64,000 bases of DNA from Massospora cicadina (taxonomy: Eukaryota > Entomophthoromycota > Entomophthoromycetes > Entomophthorales > Entomophthoraceae): positions 62,001-126,000 of the forward strand of contig JAKSZP010014520.1 of the NCBI GenBank assembly GCA_022478985.1, written 5' to 3'. Made by a program: the position numbers and the translations under genes. Shown here piece after piece: positions 45,148-55,200 of the stretch (position 1 is its first letter; each line of letters starts with the position of its first letter). The notes beneath the pieces are model-generated. The model ran no database searches. It saw only the letters and a program-made list of their open reading frames with translations, and had not been told where the DNA came from.

Positions 45148-46250
45148 TGCTGGTGTTTTTGCCCATATAACCAGCTGACTAGATTACCAGGAGTCGCTAG
45201 GGGATAAATCCCTATAGCAAGGCGAATTGGATACCAGTTGACCCTGATTTGGGGGTAACTGTATTCAGGGTATTTTAAGTAATTCACTTGGGTTGAACCT
45301 GTTGGTAATTTATCTGGGTGAATGGACAAGATCTTGTCAGGAAGAGTTGCCGTTAAAATAGAGTCATTTGATAGTTGAATGATAATTAACTATCAGGTTT
45401 ACCAATTGAGATCAGTCAGGTTTCATCACCAACCAATTGGGAATTTAAGGATCAAGTGAGCGAGTGATGCTGACTGCAACTAGCAAGTTGATCAGTTGGT
45501 TCACAAGCTGACTTAATGGGTAACAAGTCCCATTACCTAAGTAGGTCACTTGCCAAATATAGTTGGTTCACTGGGATTGAGAGGAAAACATTAGTGACAC
45601 GTTTTCTGACTCTTTCTGTTTTGGGTCTCAAGGATGTTCAAAAATGGAATCCTAGCCAGGATGGGGAAGACCAGCGCTGATGAGATGATGATAGTAATTC
45701 AACGACAATGGCTGCCGTTTCATTGATGAGGTGCCAATCAAGAGTTAGGCACTGAATTCTCACTATAAATCCTCTTAATAATTCACATAATAAATATACT
45801 TTTTACCAGATACCACTTTACAGGAATTTACCATTTTATTCTTTCTCAGAGAAATTATTGATGTATGCTTTAAATGGGTGACTCTTTAGGATAAAGAGTA
45901 AGGATCTGAGCGTGGATCCAGAGAAAAGAAGCTGAATTGTCTATTGCTGCTGACTGGTCACTAGATAAAAGCTGTAGATGAGGATCTGAGTGTGGATCAA
46001 GTTAGGCGGTTTAAGGGAACGTATCCCTATTGAGGACATCTTAAGTATTTTAAGGGGAAATACTGGTCAAGCGTTGGACCCAATACTGGTACTTTATTCG
46101 ACTACAGATGATAGTTTCCATACTTATTATCAAACAAGTACATATAATTATCAGAAAACGCGGATGATTGCACAACAACAAATCAGTGCATTTAATTGAT
46201 TCAGGGGGTTATCAGCTGAGAACAATCAAGAAACCCTTTAAATTTCAACA
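45148..46250 (+). repeat. 5' LTR of G
   Basis: Starts TGCTGGTGTTTTTGCCCATA and ends AAATTTCAACA. Closely matches 53207-54309 throughout, for example GATGAGATGATGATAGTAAT and CTCTTTAGGATAAAGAGTAA in both. CACTATAAAT near 45760 is a possible TATA box. Confidence 0.85.
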
Positions 46251-46252
46251 AT

Positions 46253-46269
46253 TTTGCTCACTACAGGGG
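46253..46269 (+). promoter_or_regulatory. Decayed tRNA-type PBS of G
   Basis: TTTGCTCACTACAGGGG after the LTR; same core (GCTCACTACAGGGG) as D. Confidence 0.6.
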
Positions 46270-46273
46270 TGAT

Positions 46274-46525
46274 TTGAGTAAGAATACTGACATGATGTCA
46301 TATGAAGATGTTTTTAATTTAGGCAATAAGTTACTAGAGAAAGTAACATTATTGAAGACTGAACGTGAAGTGGATCATGTTCAATTTCGTTCATCCAGAT
46401 CAGAAGTGGAACTACTAGTGAAGCCAATCACAGAAGATACTCAAGATTTGGGAAAAGGACTTGCAGCCTATATTTGGAAAAGTATAATGCTGCAAGAAAA
46501 CCTGTTCCACCAGGTATCAACTTAA
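46274..46525 (+). pseudogene. G gag N-terminal fragment
   Basis: 83-codon ORF from ATG just after the PBS (MSKNTDMMSYEDVFNLGNKL), charged and helical (LEKVTLLKTEREVDHVQF). No known domain; position makes it the Gag start. Followed by 46526-47640, where gag and protease are expected but only broken short frames are seen. Confidence 0.5.
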
Positions 46526-46537
46526 GATGAAGATTAA

Positions 46538-46643
46538 CAGCAGGGCCAAATCAGGTTGAGATTAGGTCTACTTGAAATAGTCCCAAGGATCAGCAGGGCC
46601 AACTTGGGTGAAATTGGGTTGCTTGATATAGTCCTGAGGAGTT
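46538..46643 (+). repeat. Tandem duplication, 2 x 53 bp
   Basis: CAGCAGGGCCAAATCAGGTT (46538) and CAGCAGGGCCAACTTGGGTG (46591) start two units sharing TTGAAATAGTCCCAAGGA / TTGATATAGTCCTGAGGA. A local duplication in the decayed gag region of G. Confidence 0.6.
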
Positions 46644-46925
46644 AAGTGTTAGATGAGACACTATATGAGACATTAGATGAGTTGATATGGAGAGCAATCA
46701 ATTCAGAGAATTGGAATACATTATCAATGGAGAGTACGAGGTCAAAAAAATGAAGTGATTGATCCAAGAGAGTGGAGAGAATCGCTTGACCTAATAATTT
46801 TTAACTAACGAGGCAGAAAATGCTGGAAATGAAGAACATTAATTCAAAACGAAATTGGATGAAGCTAATGAGGTTAGATCAATCTTTGTGATTAAAGGAT
46901 CATTTCCAGATCCACCAGTAATTTT

Positions 46926-46948
46926 TTAGTACTATATGGTCCCATCCC
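46926..46948 (-). repeat. Micro-retroposon copy 5 (23 bp) with 17-bp TSD
   Basis: TTAGTACTATATGGTCCCAT followed by CCC, between perfect 17-bp repeats GATCCACCAGTAATTTT (46909-46925 and 46949-46965). Longest TSD of the five copies. Confidence 0.85.
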
Positions 46949-47299
46949 GATCCACCAGTAATTTTAATCCAACATTTTGGATGGCAACAAGTGCCAAAAA
47001 TCTTCTTTAAAAGAAAAAGGATCATAACAATCAAATGGAACTGTTGACTAATACAAAATCATAATTTGATGAGATACAAAGACTCCAGTGTCATTTTCTG
47101 AAATAAAAAATAATTAGGACCTGTTGTAATAATGACTAGTCAGGATTGAAGGTACATTGAATTAAAATATTCGAGAGTATTGCCAAAGTTGGCAAGTGTT
47201 ATCTATACATGTGAAACAGCGCTGCTGGTCATATAGTGATAAAGGTCAATACTAAAAAATTGGAAGTATTGGACCTTAAAGAAAATAATTGCAATGTTC

Positions 47300-47531
47300 C
47301 CAAGGACCACTGAATCAATAAAATGGTCATGTCTTGAGGTTTTGGTCAAGTCCTAAAAGAGGACCAATGAACCAAATAGATGGTTAAAGATTAAACGAAT
47401 ATATTTTAAACCATAAAAACTGGTAGGTCAGAGTATACCTAGGAACCGGTTTTGATGAAGGGGAAAAGAAGGACCTTTGAACTATTGTAGGTTAAAGGTC
47501 CCATTGCAAAAGAAAAAAAAAAAAAAAAAAA
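47300..47531 (+). repeat. About 220-bp A-tailed repeat, copy 1
   Basis: Same order of blocks as 51160-51390: hairpin around GTCC...GGAC, AACCATAAAAACTGGTAGGT, TATACCTAGGAACC, GGTCCCATTG, then an A run of about 20. Resembles a SINE or a duplicated internal block of G. No clear TSD. Confidence 0.5.
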
Positions 47532-47639
47532 CATTAGATATTAAATATCAATTTTATTGGTTCATGATTTTCAGATCCTTGATGAAATGTGATTACTGAC
47601 AGGGGTAACTGAGAGTATCAATCTATTAGTTAAATGAGA

Positions 47640-47984
47640 AAAAATTCTCTGATCTGATATACAGACATCAGGAGGAGGTGCTCAAATTATTTGACAAGTA
47701 TTGGGAAGTATTGGCCCAGGGTGGCCATGATTTAGGATGCACGAGATATGTGATCCACAAGTTTAGTACCAGGGAAATTTTGCCAATCAGAATTAGACTG
47801 ATTTGACGGTAGAAGGCAGCTGAAGAAGTAGTAGAGGAAGAAATCAGCAAGCTAGTGAAGCATGGGCTTTTAGTTCTATTGCCAAGCCCCTAAGCAAGCC
47901 CTATCCTTATTGTGAAGAAGTATGGCTCTAATCAGGTGGTGATCAATTATTGGAAGCTGAACAAGATTACAAAGAGAGATTTAT
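47640..47984 (+). pseudogene. G reverse transcriptase, first part
   Basis: Pre-RT: HQEEVLKLFDKYWEVLAQGG. RT fingers: AAEEVVEEEISKLVKHGLL, ASPILIVKKYGSNQVVINYW, KLNKITKRDL, ending at TTTAT where the solo A LTR is inserted. Stops at the expected RR and PW positions. Confidence 0.85.
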
Positions 47985-48868
47985 TGTCATGGTTGGATGA
48001 CATAATAGTGGGAACTGATGCTATAGATAAGGCTGGGCGACAGGAGGCCCAGAAGGTAAAACTTCAGGCTCTTCCTGACCTGAAACACACCTTAGATTAA
48101 TGCTGGGTGCAAGCCAAGCAGGCCCAGGTTGATACTAATGGGGTGCAAAACGCCCAGCCTCTTATCTTGGCCCAGGCCCTAAAACAAATGATTTACGTTT
48201 CAAACGAAGATGTTTTGGTTAATTAGAGAGAAGGGGTTAGAATCCCATTCAAATTATGAGATTTTAAGTTTGGGTAAAATATGGCTTCAATTGATTACTC
48301 GAGTGAAGGCACTTTTGGTGTATTTTATAAAAACAGATGTAGCATCTGTTTATTGGAGTGTCAAGGCTTGGGCGCACTTCTGCAGAACCTGAATTTCCCA
48401 GCCCACTTTAAATATGGTTTTTGCGACCAACATTCCTCGTTGGTTGACTTTCTTAAATAAAAAACCCATTATTTTATGTTTATTTATGGTTCCTTGGGCT
48501 AACTTGGTGGCGGACCTCTTTAGGGAGGTCTCCAACTATGTGGGCCACTACCTTATATCGCAATTTACCAAAATCCCAGGTGCTCCCTTGGGCTGCCCAG
48601 GTCCCCTCCAGATCGAGGCACCCAAGCCCCTGACGCCAAGTTACACTTGATTATGGACTCCCCTCTGGGGTCCACTCAAGCTGTTATGTTCCTCACTTAC
48701 CTGGTACTATATGTTGCTCTCTAAACCCTTGCCTGGGGTACCTTTTGCACAGGCACCGTTTGAGGTGCCTTCTTTCCCTTTCTCCTAACGTCTAGTTCCC
48801 TAGCAATGTGGGTTTGCATCCCACATCACCTTGCTGGGAATGAGAGAGTTACAGACACTCTCTTGACA
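47985..48868 (+). repeat. Solo LTR of family A
   Basis: 884 bp, TGTCATGGTTGG to CTCTTGACA, between perfect repeats TTTAT (47980-47984 and 48869-48873). Matches both A2 LTRs over the full length and so fixes the LTR ends of family A. Contains the U3 frame (one stop), TTTAAATATG, TTGGTTGACT (48440-48449) and the leader start MVPWANLVADLF. Confidence 0.95.
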
Positions 48869-49560
48869 TTTATACCCACTACTAGGAATTGATGATGCGC
48901 TAGGTCAATTGGTAGAAGCAAAGTATTTCTCCACGAAGGATCTAATAGTAGAATATAGGAAAATTGATTTGCCAAGATAAGGCTAAGAGAAATGCACAAT
49001 TATCACCGCGCAGCGGTTTTATCAACTGACAAGGATGCCCCAAGGTCTGTGCAATCCGCCTTTGACGTTTCAGAGGACATGGATGCCATACTAAATGATT
49101 TTAAATTGTCATGCGTCCTGGTGCACTTGGATGATATAAATGTGTTCAGTAGGACGTTTACTGACCATTTGCACCACTTGGATGAAGTGTTTAAGAGACT
49201 ATCTGTGGCCAACCTAAAGAATTTAGCCAAGGAAGTGCCACTTTCTCAAGAAAGAGTTAAGATATCTGGGATTCATAATCAACTCTAGTGGACTGCATAT
49301 GCAAGCCCAGAAGATCGAAGCCATAGAGAAAATGGCTGTGCCAAAGAGTGTCCAAAGTATTCAAGTGTTCCTTAGAATGGTCAGTTACTATAGAATATAT
49401 TTGGGATTTTGCAAGAATCGCCAAGTCCCACTTCTATTTGTTGAAGGACTCAAAAAAATCATTCATTTGGAGTGGCGCGGCCCAGAGATCCTTTGATGAG
49501 TTACGCCAGCACTTAATAGATTCTCCAATTATGATATATCCAATTTTGATCAAAAATTTA
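48869..49560 (+). pseudogene. G reverse transcriptase, second part
   Basis: Continues in frame after the solo LTR: YPLLGIDDALGQLVEAKYFS then TKDL, MPQGLCN, active site HLDD (49124-49135), VFSRTFTDHLHHLDEVFKRL, QAQKIEAIEKMAVPKSVQSI, FLRMVSYYR. Several frameshifts. Confidence 0.87.
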
Positions 49561-50010
49561 TAATACAAATGATTTTTTGTTAATGGCGATGGTGCCATAT
49601 TGAACCAAGTAGAAGAACTTGGGGATAAACGTCTAGTGGTGTATGTGAGCTGGACACTCTCAGCCGCTGAGAGAAATTACACTGTGATTGAATGTGAATG
49701 CCTTGTGGTCATTTACGCCTGTAAACAGTTTGGGGTGTATATCCATGGAATGCACTTCAAAGTGGTGACCGATCACTCCTCATTGTGTTGGCTACACAAT
49801 TTATGAGAACTAGAAGGACAACTGGCCCAATGGGCACTAAAGTTACAGGCTTATTATTATGAGATAGTCCACAAAGCTGGAGCTTCTCATCAGAATGTGG
49901 ATGGATTATTGTGGTTACCAATAGTCCAAGTGGTATATCAGCAGGCAGATGAGCTATTCCAGAGAATGGTTGAGAGAGAAATGGGAATAAGCCCCAAGAA
50001 ATTCAAGGTT
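49561..50010 (+). pseudogene. G RNase H
   Basis: GDKRLVVYVSWTLSAAERNY, VIECECLVVIYACKQFGVYI, FKVVTDHSSLCWLHNL in 49600-49806, then LAQWALKLQAYYYEIVHKAG and NVDGLLWLP to about 49925. Open over 68 codons. Confidence 0.87.
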
Positions 50011-50079
50011 CACTTCGAAAAGTAATGGAAAACACTGAGACCATGGATTGACAAGTTTTCAAGATGATAATGGAAAGTG

Positions 50080-51130
50080 ATTACTACTCCCAAAGCTGTC
50101 AGAACGAGCAGCTATTATTTAAGATTCTCACAATGTTGTCAGGCATGGAGGCCTGAGAAAAACAACTGATCATATTTGCCAGTATTACTACTTGGAGTCC
50201 ATCAATTACAATGTTGAGGACTATCTGGCTTTCTGTGTGGAGTGCCAGTTGCACAAACCCCACAAGAATATGACTGGATACTGACTGGTCCACCCTGGAT
50301 TTTCTTGTCATATGATGTCCATTGACATAATGGGACCACTGATGATGAGCACAGAGGGAGTCAAGTACATCATAGTTGCAATCGACCATCTGATAAGATG
50401 GGTCAATACAAAGTCTCTGGCTAAAGTAGGCTCTACAAGCACTATAAGTTTACCCTAGATCAAGTAGTATACCAACATGGATGCCCGCAGACCCTGCTGA
50501 GTGACAATGGAACAAATTTCGTGTCTCATGTGATCCTGCAATTAAATAAAATAATGGGGATCTGGGATTCATGTCTGTACCCTACCAGCTGGAGATGAAC
50601 AGACTGGTAGAACGAGTCAATGGGACACTGGCCATTATGCTGAGGAAGCTGGTCGCAGGAAGCACTTCCACATGAAGAACATGCCTTAGTTTGGGGACGT
50701 TCGCCTACAATATAAGTTATCATACAGCAATGGGAAAAATGCCATTTGAATTGCTATATGGAAGGAAGGCCGCATTGCCACCAATTTTATATTTGGTGGT
50801 GGAACCAAAATTGGGGATGAGTGCTGAGCAGTACCTGAACTGATTGACATTATCCTGATCAAAATGCAATTGCAAGCATTCAATACAAAATTGAAGAAAA
50901 GGATTCAAGTGAAAACGACAGATGATAAGGACTGACAGGCTTTATCAGAGTAATGAATAGGCGAAAGAGTTGCCTATTGAATTATGTATGGTTTTGGGAG
51001 AAGAAAAAGTTGGATGCATTTTTTAGGTCCATTTGAGAATTTTTTATGACAGTGATATATTCCTACTCCATCAAGAAACTCCTGAATGGAAGGATAGTAA
51101 ATCAAGTCCATGCTAAGTATTTAAGGTAAT
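50080..51130 (+). pseudogene. G integrase
   Basis: Core: MMSIDIMGPLMMSTEGVKYI and IVAIDHLIRWV near 50308-50404; LLSDNGTNFVSHV near 50496-50533; MNRLVERVNGTLAIMLRKL near 50595-50655. Asp, Asp and Glu of the DDE triad are all visible. C-terminal part ends near KYLR (51118-51129). Stops and shifts throughout. Confidence 0.8.
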
Positions 51131-51159
51131 GGATCAATTATAAAATAATGAAAAAAAGA

Positions 51160-51390
51160 GTTCCTGAAGGACCTCTAAACCATTAAGTTGTTTATGTCCT
51201 AATGATTTGGTTTAGTCCAAAAAAAGGACTGCTAACCAAACCATATGGTTAAGTTTTTAAAAGTAAGACCTCTGAACCATAAAAACTAGTAGGTCTAAAT
51301 ATACCTAAGAACCAGTTTAGGGAAATAAAATAAAAAGATGGACCACTGAACTGAAAAAAGGTCAAGTCCCATAGAAAAAAGAAGGGAAAA
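51160..51390 (+). repeat. About 220-bp A-tailed repeat, copy 2
   Basis: Directly after the G integrase. Roughly two-thirds identical to 47300-47531, including the stem TTTGGTTTAGTCC / GGACTGCTAACCAAA, AACCATAAAAACTAGTAGGT and TATACCTAAGAACC, and an A-rich end. Confidence 0.5.
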
Positions 51391-51399
51391 TAAAATATG

Positions 51400-53200
51400 G
51401 ATAAAATATTAGAAAAAACTTAATAATAAAGCATAGAAAAAATATATTTTTATAATTTTTATTTTCTGAGTTATACTCAACTTGGGGATGATTCCGCCTA
51501 TGTTACCTCTTGGGAGAGGGAAAATGGATCATAGTAGTAGTAAACAACCCATTTAAAATCTATGTAAGATCAGATGCTAGTGAGGGCAGATCTACTTGAA
51601 ACCAAGTTTGTTGAGTGGATGCTGTCCCTGCAAGAAAGCGACTAGGGGAAGAGAAATTGAAATGTCAGAACATGCCAAATGCAATACCCCAGATCAGGGA
51701 GGGAAGCAACAGAACAAGAAGAGGCAGTCAGCGAATAACCCTGAGTAATCCTGATATGGCACCAGAGCCAGAAGATTAGTCTTGAGTACTTGCCAATGGC
51801 TTTGTCAAGAACACTTGACATATGTGCTGACATTGAGCAAGGGATACTAGGTGGGGTTGCCAAATCATGCCCCTTATTAAAGCCATCAGTGGAAGATGCC
51901 AATGGGACGTGCCAGAAATGATGTAGTTATGCAGGGAGCAAATGGCATCATGCAGATTATGACTAAAAGCTTCTTGTAATTGAAAGCATAATGAGTGATG
52001 AAAGCCAGGAGAGGCTGGAAGCTTTGTGGCCCAACTTTGAAGAACTTGTCTGGAAAAGCAAAGAGCATAGGCTGTAACATCTCGATATAGGATGTTTTCA
52101 AGATTGGAGGAGTTCAGAGCTATGGACAAAGCCTTGATTACTTGGGCCCTTAATTCTACATATGGGGGTTTGAAATGTTCACTGTTTCCAATGGCTAGTT
52201 TGGTGGCAAAAACAGCTGGCTTGTAATACTGTCAAGTTTAAAAAGGAATTCTGGAAGCAAGTCTGATCCAGTAAGGAACAAACAATTGAGAGTGAAGGCA
52301 TTGCTTAGGGAGGTTTGATAATGATGGAAGGAGAATCTGAAAATGGAGCTAAATCCAGGAGATCTTCAAAATGTAACTTGGGAATTGATGGCAGAAAAAG
52401 GATTTATCATGAGTCGTTTGATACAATCCCTAACCTGGTTTCATCAGGGTTGGTTACCATTTCTGGTTTTCCATGGAAGGGCTGGACATGGCTAATTGAC
52501 TGGGAGTATGAGTCCTGGAAGGATAATAGAAGATGTTCTATCGCGCAGATCAACTCATCATCTGAAAAAGCTGAAAGTCTTTATCAGACATGCTATTAAG
52601 TAGTTGTTGGTACTGAAACTCCAAATTCGACATATGAGCTGGATGAGAGGGGGATGTCAGACTTATATGATAGTTGACATTATGCAATCTGGAATCAATT
52701 AAGCTCTAATTTTGGAGAAATTAATCTCAAAATAAATGGGATAAGCTCTCCAGAGAAGAATTAAGAATGATATGAGCTAAGAGAATAAAATGAGAAAATA
52801 TCAAGAATGTATAAATAAATGAGCATTCTTAATTGTGCTGCAAAATAAACATCAACGGCAAGAATCTCCTGTTGAGGACAAGGAGAAAATCAGTAAATTG
52901 ATGATTCCAGACCAAGAATCCTGAATATGATAGTGGGTCATATGCCCTGATGGGGGAAACTGGATCCCAGGATTAATATCATCATGAGTAAATTGATAAG
53001 CCAGCATTTAAGAAAGACATGTGAACTGCACTATGAGTAGGCAGTAGCGAGGAGGAAGAGTGCTGCATGCCAAAGGTCATCCTGAGCAGCGTTAAGTACT
53101 GATTGACCATACTCCACTTAATCAAAAAATGTATTTGATCAAGTGTCCAAAGTTTCATTCTCCTGTCCCAATCCTTCTCTCACTAGAAATCTAGACAAGA
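51400..53200 (+). other. Extra post-integrase region of G
   Basis: About 1.8 kb between pol and the 3' LTR. A frame that looks coding by composition runs at about 51990-52600 with a few stops (ESQERLEALWPNFEELVWKS near 52000; the open part 52315-52599 has GFPWKGWTWLIDWEYESWKD). Trp-rich and acidic; I do not recognise it. Antisense ORFs at 51642-52129 are probably shadows. The last 200 bp resemble 44950-45147. Confidence 0.4.
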
Positions 53201-53206
53201 GGGGGA

Positions 53207-54309
53207 TGGGTTGGGATTTTTGCCCATATTCCCAGATGATCAGATTACCAGGGGTCACTAGGGGATAATTCCCTATAGAAACATAAATTGGATATCAGTT
53301 GACCATGATTTCAGGGTAACAATGTTCAGGGGATTTTAGGTAATTTGCCTGGGTTGGATCCATTAAAGGTTGATCTAGGTGAATGCTTAAGATCTCTTTG
53401 GGCAGAGTTTCTAACAAAATAGAGGCATCTGATAGTTGAATGATGATTAACTATCAGGTGTACCAATTGTGACCAGTAAGGTTTCATCACTAACCAATTG
53501 GGAATTTAAGGATCAAGTTGTGAGGAGAGTGATGCTGCCTACAACTAGAAAATTGATCAGTTGGTTCACAAGATGCCTTAATGGGTAACAAGTCCCATTA
53601 CCTATGCAGGTCGCTTGCCAAATATGGTTGGTTCGCTGGGATTGAGAGGATTACTTTAGGGTCATGTTTTCCAACTCTTTCTGATTAGATCTCAAGGATG
53701 TTCAATGATGGAATCCTATCCGGGATGGGGAAGACCAGCGCTGATGAGATGATGATAGTAATTCAATGGCAGAGGCTGCCGTTTCATTGATGAAGTGCCA
53801 ATCAAGAGTTGGGCACTGAATTTCCACTATAAATCCATTTAATAATTCACTTAATATAATACTTTTTACCAGAAACCACTTTACAAGAATTTACCATTTT
53901 ATTCTTTCTCAGAGAAATCATTGCTGTGTGCTTTATTTAAGACTCTTTAGGATAAAGAGTAAGGGTCTGAGTATGGATCCAGAGAATAGAAGATGAATCA
54001 GGAATTGCTGACAACTTTGTGTCAGCAGAGAGAAGCCATAAATGAGGATCTGAGTGTGGATCAAGTTAGGCGGTATAAGGAAATGAATCCCTATTGAGGA
54101 CATCTTAAGTATTTTGAGGGGCTTTACTGGCCAAGCGTTGGATCCAATACTAGTACCTTATTTAACTACAGATAATAGTCTCCATACTATTATCAAATGA
54201 ATACATATTACTATCAGACAACGCAGAAAATTGCACATCAAACCCATGCAGTTAATTAATTTAGGGGTTATCAGCTGAGAATAATCAAGAAGCCCTATAA
54301 ATTTTAACA
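53207..54309 (+). repeat. 3' LTR of G
   Basis: Starts TGGGTTGGGATTTTTGCCCA after the purine run GAGGGGGA; ends AAATTTTAACA. Same length as the 5' LTR. Confidence 0.85.
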
Positions 54310-54317
54310 AAGGGATA

Positions 54318-55200
54318 TGTCAGGATTTTGGTATGCCCATATTACCCAGCTGCTTAGATTATGATAGATATGCTTGTTCACTAGGGGATTAGTCCTGCTA
54401 GTGGATATAGATATATTATTTTTATATGATAACAATTGTTTGGTGGAATTGCCTTATAAATATTAAGTAATCTAATATTGTTGCTCCATTGGATCAATCT
54501 GCTAGATTCATTGATTCTCATCAGGGGATGAACTTTCAAGTTTAAACGAGCAATTAGGTTTGCAATTTTTATAATGATATTTTAATTTTTTTATATGAGT
54601 TAGTTGGGGTTTGTTGCCAATTGGTTAGGGTTTATGTGAAGTTGTTGAAGTGCTGACAAATTCTTTTAAAACAATTTCTGGGTTAATTAATGAATTAAAA
54701 GATATATTGATAACCTGGAGAAGGTTGCAGGGCTAGAGGGCGGCGAAACCTGACCAGTTAATGAGGGAAAACTTTGTGGGTGTGACCTAATGAAGTCTAA
54801 TCAAATGACAACAGCCGACATTTCCTCAGTGGGGCACCAACAGCGATTGGCGCCAATTTCACTACAAATTCCCTCTTTTTTAAAATAAAGCAGTTAGATA
54901 GATTTAGCGCAAGTCTTATAAGTTAGCTGATATAAATTGTTTGTTTGTACTCTAAGGATTAGAGTTTAAAAATAGGATATACTTTGTCTAATGTATTTGG
55001 CTATCAATATCTCTGTGGACTCTGCAAGAAGAGAAGAGAGGGGGAATAGTTTCATGCCATTTCAGTGATACCTTCTAAGGTCAAAAAGGGCGTGCACAGT
55101 TTAGCGTTGGACTTCCCAATCAATGTGTATTTATGAAAACTCCACTTAAAGAATAATTTTAATACTATTACTACTCAAATTTAGTCATTAATATTAATTT
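54318..55200 (+). repeat. 3' LTR of element H (right end unresolved)
   Basis: Begins TGTCAGGATTTTGGTATGCC, similar to the G LTR start, and keeps other G LTR landmarks in order (CACTAGGGGATTAGTCC, a CACTACAAATTCCC box, ACTCTAAGGATTAGAGT, AGCGTTGGAC). Its PPT (AAGTAGGGGATA) is split by the G insertion at 45147/54310. The right end could not be placed. Confidence 0.6.

Larger units (their letters stand above)
45148..54309 (+). mobile_element. Ty3/Gypsy element G with solo A LTR inside
   Basis: Two LTRs of 1103 bp each (45148-46250, 53207-54309), flanks AGGGG and AAGGG (TSD with one mismatch). Plus strand: PBS, gag-like ORF, RT, RNase H, integrase, then about 2 kb of extra sequence before the 3' LTR. 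No chromodomain seen. Confidence 0.85.

Noticed and set aside
47511..47531. Poly(A) run as an assembly artefact or a gene's poly(A) tail
   Set aside because: It sits at the end of a repeat that has a second, A-rich copy, so it is better explained as that repeat's tail.
51840..51880. Sixth micro-retroposon (ACTAGGTGGGGTTGCC)
   Set aside because: Resembles the core only partly and has no flanking direct repeat.
51776..52129. 117-codon minus-strand ORF in G
   Set aside because: No recognisable motif and antisense to a more coding-like plus frame; treated as chance.
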